Part shown: in pieces, positions 6,981-9,747 of the stretch
Position numbering within the stretch: the stretch's first letter is position 1
Layout: each line of letters opens with the position of its first letter
Assembly: GCA_029856445.1 (NCBI GenBank)
Contig: JAHQWY010000116.1
Coordinates: 1 to 9,747 of the forward strand
Source: Promethearchaeia archaeon
GTDB taxonomy: Archaea > Asgardarchaeota > Lokiarchaeia > Sigyniarchaeales > SOKP01
Length of the DNA stretch: 9,747 nt
Direction of reading: 5' to 3'
Notes under the pieces: generated by a model
Database searches by the model: none
Seen by the model: only the letters and a program-made list of their open reading frames with translations
What the model was told of the DNA's origin: nothing
Program-made: the position numbers and the translations under genes

Positions 6981-7637
6981 TTAATTATTTAGAAATACCA
7001 TCAGACTAAGGATGAAATAGAATAACTGGAAAGGAGTGACCATAATCCTTTCAATTATCCCTCTATACTTACCAGCAGCAAAGATGCTTGAGATGATCAC
7101 ACCAACTATGGAAAGGATAGCTGAAATAAGCGAAAAAATAGCGAAACCTCTCCATGAAGGTACTGACTCTAATCGAATCCATAGTGTCACCATCCCTACG
7201 ATTGCAAATATTCCCATAAGAACCACGAGAATTATATGCATTTTGCCCTTATAGGTTGAGAATTCACCTCCTTCATCAAGAGGAAAGAAAAGCGCTATTA
7301 ATATACCAAATATGGAACTAATCAGAAGTGCAATTGGTCCAACAATAGAGCCCCCCCCATCATTGATACCTTCATGCAATCCAATGAAAAATACGAATAA
7401 AAGAACACTTTCTGTTATCACGAATGATTGTGCCAAACGTCTGTTAGGTGCTCCCACAGCAAACAGCGAACTTATATCATCTCGAATATGATTGTACTCT
7501 GAATTCAAGCTTCCAACAATAATCCACATCGCAGTATAAATGATGGGACTAAGCATCCCACAAATTGCTAAAACCTGAAACACACTCATAAATGTCGAAT
7601 TTATGCCTAAAATTAAAAGTTTATCTTTAAAAAACAT
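6981..7637 (-). CDS. DUF998 family membrane protein (copy 2)
   Basis: A 218-residue paralogue of the protein at 6265-6888, encoded on the opposite strand. It shares the same landmarks in order: CGMLSP in the first helix, YNHIRDDISSL, GSIVGP, FPLDEGG, the MH(I) histidine at helix 4, W-R-G-F before helix 5, and IER before helix 6. About six membrane segments are expected; function is unknown. The start is uncertain. ATG at 7637 gives 16 residues with no counterpart in copy 1, whereas ATG at 7589 (residue 17) lines up well with copy 1's N-terminus and has a TTTTAATT box (7611-7618) at about the leaderless distance. The longer form is listed. The coding strand contains a run of eight G (7351-7358) encoding three glycines just before SIVGP, a possible slippage site. 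The gene is divergent from the duplicated small membrane protein gene. Confidence 0.87.
   Translation of the reverse strand: MFFKDKLLILGINSTFMSVFQVLAICGMLSPIIYTAMWIIVGSLNSEYNHIRDDISSLFAVGAPNRRLAQSFVITESVLLFVFFIGLHEGINDGGGSIVGPIALLISSIFGILIALFFPLDEGGEFSTYKGKMHIILVVLMGIFAIVGMVTLWIRLESVPSWRGFAIFSLISAILSIVGVIISSIFAAGKYRGIIERIMVTPFQLFYFILSLMVFLNN
7351..7358 (-). repeat. G8 homopolymer inside DUF998 copy 2
   Basis: Eight C on the plus strand are eight G in the coding sense, within codons for Asp-Gly-Gly-Gly-Ser. Such a run is unusual in DNA this AT-rich. Copy 1 has Leu-Lys-Gly-Ser at this point, without the run. A one-base slip would disrupt the protein about halfway. Confidence 0.8.
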
Positions 7638-7731
7638 AAATTAAATCTACAAATAAATTGCATTTCTTTTATTATTAAATCTGTATAATAATTTAAATTA
7701 ACAAAAACCAAATAAAAAACTCAAATGGAAA

Positions 7732-8094
7732 GTGAAAGATTTGTATAATTATAAACAATTAATTGGTGAACTTTTGGGTGCAGCTATAGCAGTTGCATGG
7801 ATAACTTGGGCACTAATTTATCCAGAAAGTAGGATTGGTCTCGTTATTGCCATTGATCTTACTATATTGTTAGGTACATTGTCTGGAGGATTCTTAGCAC
7901 TAAGTAAAGAGAAAATTAATTATAAAGAAGTTGTTGGTTGGCTATTAGGGGCTGCTATAGGGGTTTCTTGGGTAACTTGGGCATTGTTCTGTCCGGACAA
8001 TATGATTGGTCTCGTTGTTGCCATTGCCATTAGTATAATTTTCGGTACATTATCTGGAGGACTTATGGAACTAAGTAAGAAAGGGGAAAAATAA
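7732..8094 (+). CDS. Small membrane protein built from a tandem 57-residue duplication
   Basis: A 120-residue protein of unknown function made of two copies of one unit. Residues 6-59 and 63-116 align without gaps at an offset of 57; over 49 aligned residues (11-59 against 68-116) I count 30 identities. Each unit has an LLGAAI-x-V-x-W-x-TWAL helix ending at a Pro, a short polar turn, then an IGLV-x-AI helix ending in GTLSGG and an L-SK basic end. Four membrane segments are therefore likely, and the basic unit ends (SKE, SKK) probably face the cytoplasm. The small-residue spacing (G, A, S) suggests tight helix packing, perhaps oligomers or a pore, but that is inference. The start is GTG at 7732, with GGAA just upstream (7727-7730); TTG at 7738 is an alternative. 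A TATA-like stretch lies at 7684-7698 in the 94-base spacer shared with the divergent DUF998 gene. Confidence 0.75.
   Translation: MKDLYNYKQLIGELLGAAIAVAWITWALIYPESRIGLVIAIDLTILLGTLSGGFLALSKEKINYKEVVGWLLGAAIGVSWVTWALFCPDNMIGLVVAIAISIIFGTLSGGLMELSKKGEK
7747..7908 (+). repeat. Intragenic repeat unit 1 (171-base period)
   Basis: First copy of the duplicated unit, encoding residues 6-59. A 21-base segment at 7834-7854 matches 8005-8025 with one mismatch (A/G), exactly 171 bases apart, showing that similarity survives at the DNA level. Confidence 0.8.
7918..8079 (+). repeat. Intragenic repeat unit 2 (171-base period)
   Basis: Second copy, encoding residues 63-116. Differences from unit 1 are mainly conservative (I/V, L/I, E/D), plus Y to C just before the central Pro and D to A in the second helix. 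Confidence 0.8.
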
Positions 8095-8103
8095 GGTAGT
8101 TAC

Positions 8104-8123
8104 TTCTTTTTTATTATTTTTTT
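8104..8123 (+). terminator. T-rich terminator after the duplicated gene
   Basis: Two runs of T (six at 8107-8112 and seven at 8117-8123) begin about ten bases after the stop codon, fitting archaeal oligo-T termination. Confidence 0.5.
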
Positions 8124-8346
8124 GTACTATTATTCTTATTTAAGAAAATAAAAGCAAATATAATGATTTTCTTTGAAGATTATTTTCCCAAATCTCAACC
8201 AAATAGAAAATATTTTGGCATTTTCTGTATTAATTCATATCCATTTCAGTTTAAAATAGCGTATTTTATAGGTTGTTTCTATTTTACACTATATTAAATT
8301 TCATAGTAAAATCTTAGTTTTTCCTTTTAATGATTATAAGCCCCTA
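8124..8346. other. AT-rich spacer without a convincing gene
   Basis: This spacer holds a short perfect inverted repeat (TTCTTA / TAAGAA, 8133-8146) and a 44-codon ORF from ATG 8163 to the stop at 8295-8297 that is rich in Phe and Tyr, has no Shine-Dalgarno and is probably chance. The reading frame of the next ORF stays open back to 8272 but offers no ATG, GTG or TTG before 8347. Confidence 0.4.
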
Positions 8347-8670
8347 TTGTTTATTTTTTTCCAGATTCGAGAACATTCTCTTATTAGAATCCCAAGTATA
8401 GAAATTCAAAACTGGCTGCTTAAGTATAGAGAACTTACAAACAACAAGAATCTGAATGTAAAGGCGATATCAGGTTTTTATGTAGCATCAACGGATATTA
8501 TGGTTGATCCATTCTGGATTGAATTTCTTCAAAACAATGTGAAGGCAGAAATAATCTATCCACCAATACTATGTTTAAAACTAAACAAAGCAGAATTGGC
8601 AATAGAAGAGGGTGCTCTTGAATTAGTGAAAGATTATTCTAATGAACGTATTGAATTTTATTTGAAATAA
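8347..8670 (+). CDS. Unrecognised ~107-residue protein, start unclear (possibly truncated)
   Basis: I do not recognise this protein. From TTG at 8347 it has 107 residues: a hydrophobic start (FIFF), then a mixed alpha/beta-looking soluble part with an amphipathic helix (about 20-32), hydrophobic strands around 38-46, 67-79 and 102-107, and an acidic helix (about 82-97). The TTG lacks a Shine-Dalgarno, and the frame is open upstream to the TAG at 8269-8271 without another canonical start. Either a rare start is used, a base is missing near the T7 run (8354-8360), or this is the tail of a decayed longer gene. An ATG at 8330 in another frame would join this frame if that T run differed in length by one. 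It ends 23 bases before the receiver gene, so it may share its message. It could be a partner or output protein of that regulator, which is speculation. Confidence 0.45.
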   Translation: MFIFFQIREHSLIRIPSIEIQNWLLKYRELTNNKNLNVKAISGFYVASTDIMVDPFWIEFLQNNVKAEIIYPPILCLKLNKAELAIEEGALELVKDYSNERIEFYLK

Positions 8671-8678
8671 ACTGAGAA

Positions 8679-8686
8679 GAGGGGAG
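8679..8686 (+). promoter_or_regulatory. Shine-Dalgarno for the receiver gene
   Basis: GAGGGGAG, a strong complement to the 16S rRNA 3' end, ends seven bases before the ATA at 8694. It is among the clearest ribosome binding sites in the window and decides the start of the receiver gene, because the domain's first strand begins right there. Confidence 0.6.
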
Positions 8687-8693
8687 AATAACT

Positions 8694-9074
8694 ATAAAAG
8701 TTTTTATTGTAGACGATGATATTTCAGTCTTAAAGTTATATGAAAAATTATGTGAAAAATTAGGTTTGATAATTATTGATTATGCAAAAAACGGTGAAGA
8801 AGCTGTTAAGAAATTCCAGAAATTCATTATCAAACCGGATTTAATTGTAATGGATTACCATATGCCATATAAAAATGGTCTTGAAGCAACTCAAGCAATT
8901 CTGGAAATAGACAGAACAGCGAATATCGTAATTGTTAGTGGAGATTCAACTATAAAGCAAAAAGCATTAGCTTCAGGTGCAATTTGTTTTAAGGAAAAAC
9001 CATTTAATTTTACTCAATTATCTCACCAAATAAATTATATTAAAAACCAAAAAATAAAACGTGTTAAATGTTAA
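8694..9074 (+). CDS. Stand-alone CheY-like response regulator receiver domain, probable ATA start
   Basis: A 127-codon ORF including stop (126 residues) containing only a receiver domain. From the ATA at 8694 it reads (M)KVFIVDDD, supplying the acidic Mg-binding pair D7/D8 (or D8/D9). Next come the phosphate-accepting D54 in VMDYHMP, the conserved S82 in IVSGDS, and K102-P103 in KEKPF. All catalytic receiver positions are present. The first canonical codon, TTG at 8766 (residue 25), would remove strand 1 and the acidic pocket and cannot give a working domain. The frame is open back to 8676, just after a TGA, with no ATG, GTG or TTG before 8766. The Shine-Dalgarno at 8679-8686 points to ATA at 8694. 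No DNA-binding or enzymatic output domain follows, so it should act by protein contact, phosphorylated by a histidine kinase encoded elsewhere. The next gene starts 30 bases downstream. Confidence 0.85.
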   Translation: MKVFIVDDDISVLKLYEKLCEKLGLIIIDYAKNGEEAVKKFQKFIIKPDLIVMDYHMPYKNGLEATQAILEIDRTANIVIVSGDSTIKQKALASGAICFKEKPFNFTQLSHQINYIKNQKIKRVKC

Positions 9075-9104
9075 GTAAATAGAAAGAAAAAAAAAGTGTA
9101 AAAT

Positions 9105-9747
9105 ATGGAAACAGAAAAAGAAATTGAAACAGAAAATCTTAACAGGTTTATAAGAAAGCTAGGAATTGATACTTTTGGTATTGCTGATATGCAATTATTG
9201 AAGGAAATTGAAACTGGGATTTCAATAGATTTGGTAAAATTCATAAATATGTTTCCATATGCCATTGTGTTAGGTGCTCAATATGGAAAGTTAGGGAAAA
9301 AAGCATCTGGAAAAGATACATCATTATTTATGGAAGACGCAGCACTTTCCATATTGGAATATTTAGAAGATAAGGGCTATAGGCAACTTATTATTCATAC
9401 TGAAGATGAATTCGATCCAATTAATCGGTTAGGTTTTATTTCTCTCAAAATTCTAGCAAAAGCAGCAGGACTTGGATGGCAAGGTAGGTCGCTATTAATT
9501 ATTTCACCAGAATATGGTCCTTTACATCGTTTAATTGCGATTTTAACAGACATGCCACTACAAATCAATCAATCCATCAAAAATGAATGTGGTAATTGTC
9601 AGAAATGTATTGAGGCATGTCCTCAGAAGGTACTTACTTTTGTTGCCTTTGATGATCATCCTTCTTATAGGGAGGAAGTTTTAGATATTAAGACTTGTTT
9701 AGGAGATAATGGATGTCTGGTTTGTCTTTTATCCTGTCCTTGGTTAA
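9105..9747 (+). CDS. QueG-like double [4Fe-4S] protein, partial (3' end cut by the window)
   Basis: The first 214 residues of an iron-sulfur protein related to epoxyqueuosine reductase and reductive dehalogenases (COG1600-like). Visible features are an N-terminal LGIDTFGIAD segment (19-28), then AGLGWQGRS (121-129) and SPEYGPLHRL...LTDMPL (134-152), which in this superfamily border the corrinoid site. Next is a ferredoxin-like CxxCxxCxxxCP (C162, C165, C168, C172) and a second set C198, C204, C207, C211-PW, together enough for two [4Fe-4S] clusters. The RYARGRDYH-type motif typical of true QueG is not seen; the corresponding region (about 71-100) reads as an ordinary helix-strand. A tRNA queuosine role is therefore doubtful, and a corrinoid/Fe-S reductase of unknown substrate is the safer call. 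ATG at 9105 lacks a Shine-Dalgarno and follows an A9 run. It is probably co-transcribed with the receiver gene. Confidence 0.85.
   Translation, partial: METEKEIETENLNRFIRKLGIDTFGIADMQLLKEIETGISIDLVKFINMFPYAIVLGAQYGKLGKKASGKDTSLFMEDAALSILEYLEDKGYRQLIIHTEDEFDPINRLGFISLKILAKAAGLGWQGRSLLIISPEYGPLHRLIAILTDMPLQINQSIKNECGNCQKCIEACPQKVLTFVAFDDHPSYREEVLDIKTCLGDNGCLVCLLSCPWL

Noticed and set aside
8133..8146. Short inverted repeat TTCTTA / TAAGAA as a hairpin or operator
   Set aside because: Only six AT-rich pairs with a two-base loop; it is too weak for a structural RNA and likely by chance.
8163..8297. A 44-codon ORF rich in Phe and Tyr in the spacer before the unrecognised ORF
   Set aside because: It has no Shine-Dalgarno or well-placed TATA box, and its composition is that of AT-rich noncoding DNA. 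Possible but not supported.
9071..9265. Minus-strand ORF over the start of the iron-sulfur gene
   Set aside because: Its low-complexity Phe/Ser/Ile content is antisense of the A-rich leader and the Glu/Lys-rich N-terminus of the real gene.

Overview
The window is AT-rich and gene-dense, and it looks archaeal. T-rich tracts follow several genes, TATA-like boxes lie about 27 bp upstream of some starts (leaderless style), Shine-Dalgarno sequences are rare, and DUF998-type membrane proteins are present. The mix of DUF998 paralogues, an MFS carrier, a multi-pass protein with an extracytoplasmic beta-like domain, a stand-alone receiver protein and a QueG-like iron-sulfur protein would fit an Asgard (Promethearchaeota) or related uncultured archaeal genome. 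There is no rRNA or other lineage marker, so this placement is inference.

Layout. 56-991 (+) is a five-pass membrane protein with a C-terminal external domain. 1105-3558 (+) is a PD-(D/E)XK nuclease fused to a DinG/XPD-type iron-sulfur helicase, the most clearly functional large protein here. 3644-4567 (+) is a metallo-beta-lactamase-fold hydrolase, convergent with an MFS transporter at 4592-6007 (-). 6265-6888 (+) and 6981-7637 (-) are two DUF998 paralogues facing tail to tail, with a possible 23-residue membrane peptide between them. 7732-8094 (+) is a small membrane protein made of two copies of a 57-residue unit. 8347-8670 (+) is an unrecognised ORF with no good start codon. 8694-9074 (+) is a complete CheY-like receiver protein whose best start is ATA behind a strong Shine-Dalgarno. 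9105 to the window end (+) is a QueG-like double [4Fe-4S] protein, cut by the edge.

How the genes relate. The nuclease-helicase probably works alone on branched or flapped DNA, and its arginine codon use differs sharply from its neighbours, which suggests acquisition by transfer. Genes 6265-8094 form a small island of membrane proteins of unknown function. The receiver protein and the iron-sulfur protein are close enough (30 bp) to be co-transcribed, but no sensor kinase lies in the window. No tRNA, rRNA, CRISPR array, insertion sequence or toxin-antitoxin pair was seen. No gap exceeds 300 bases. I see no convincing multi-gene defence or biosynthetic system; the points worth a second look are individual genes and starts.
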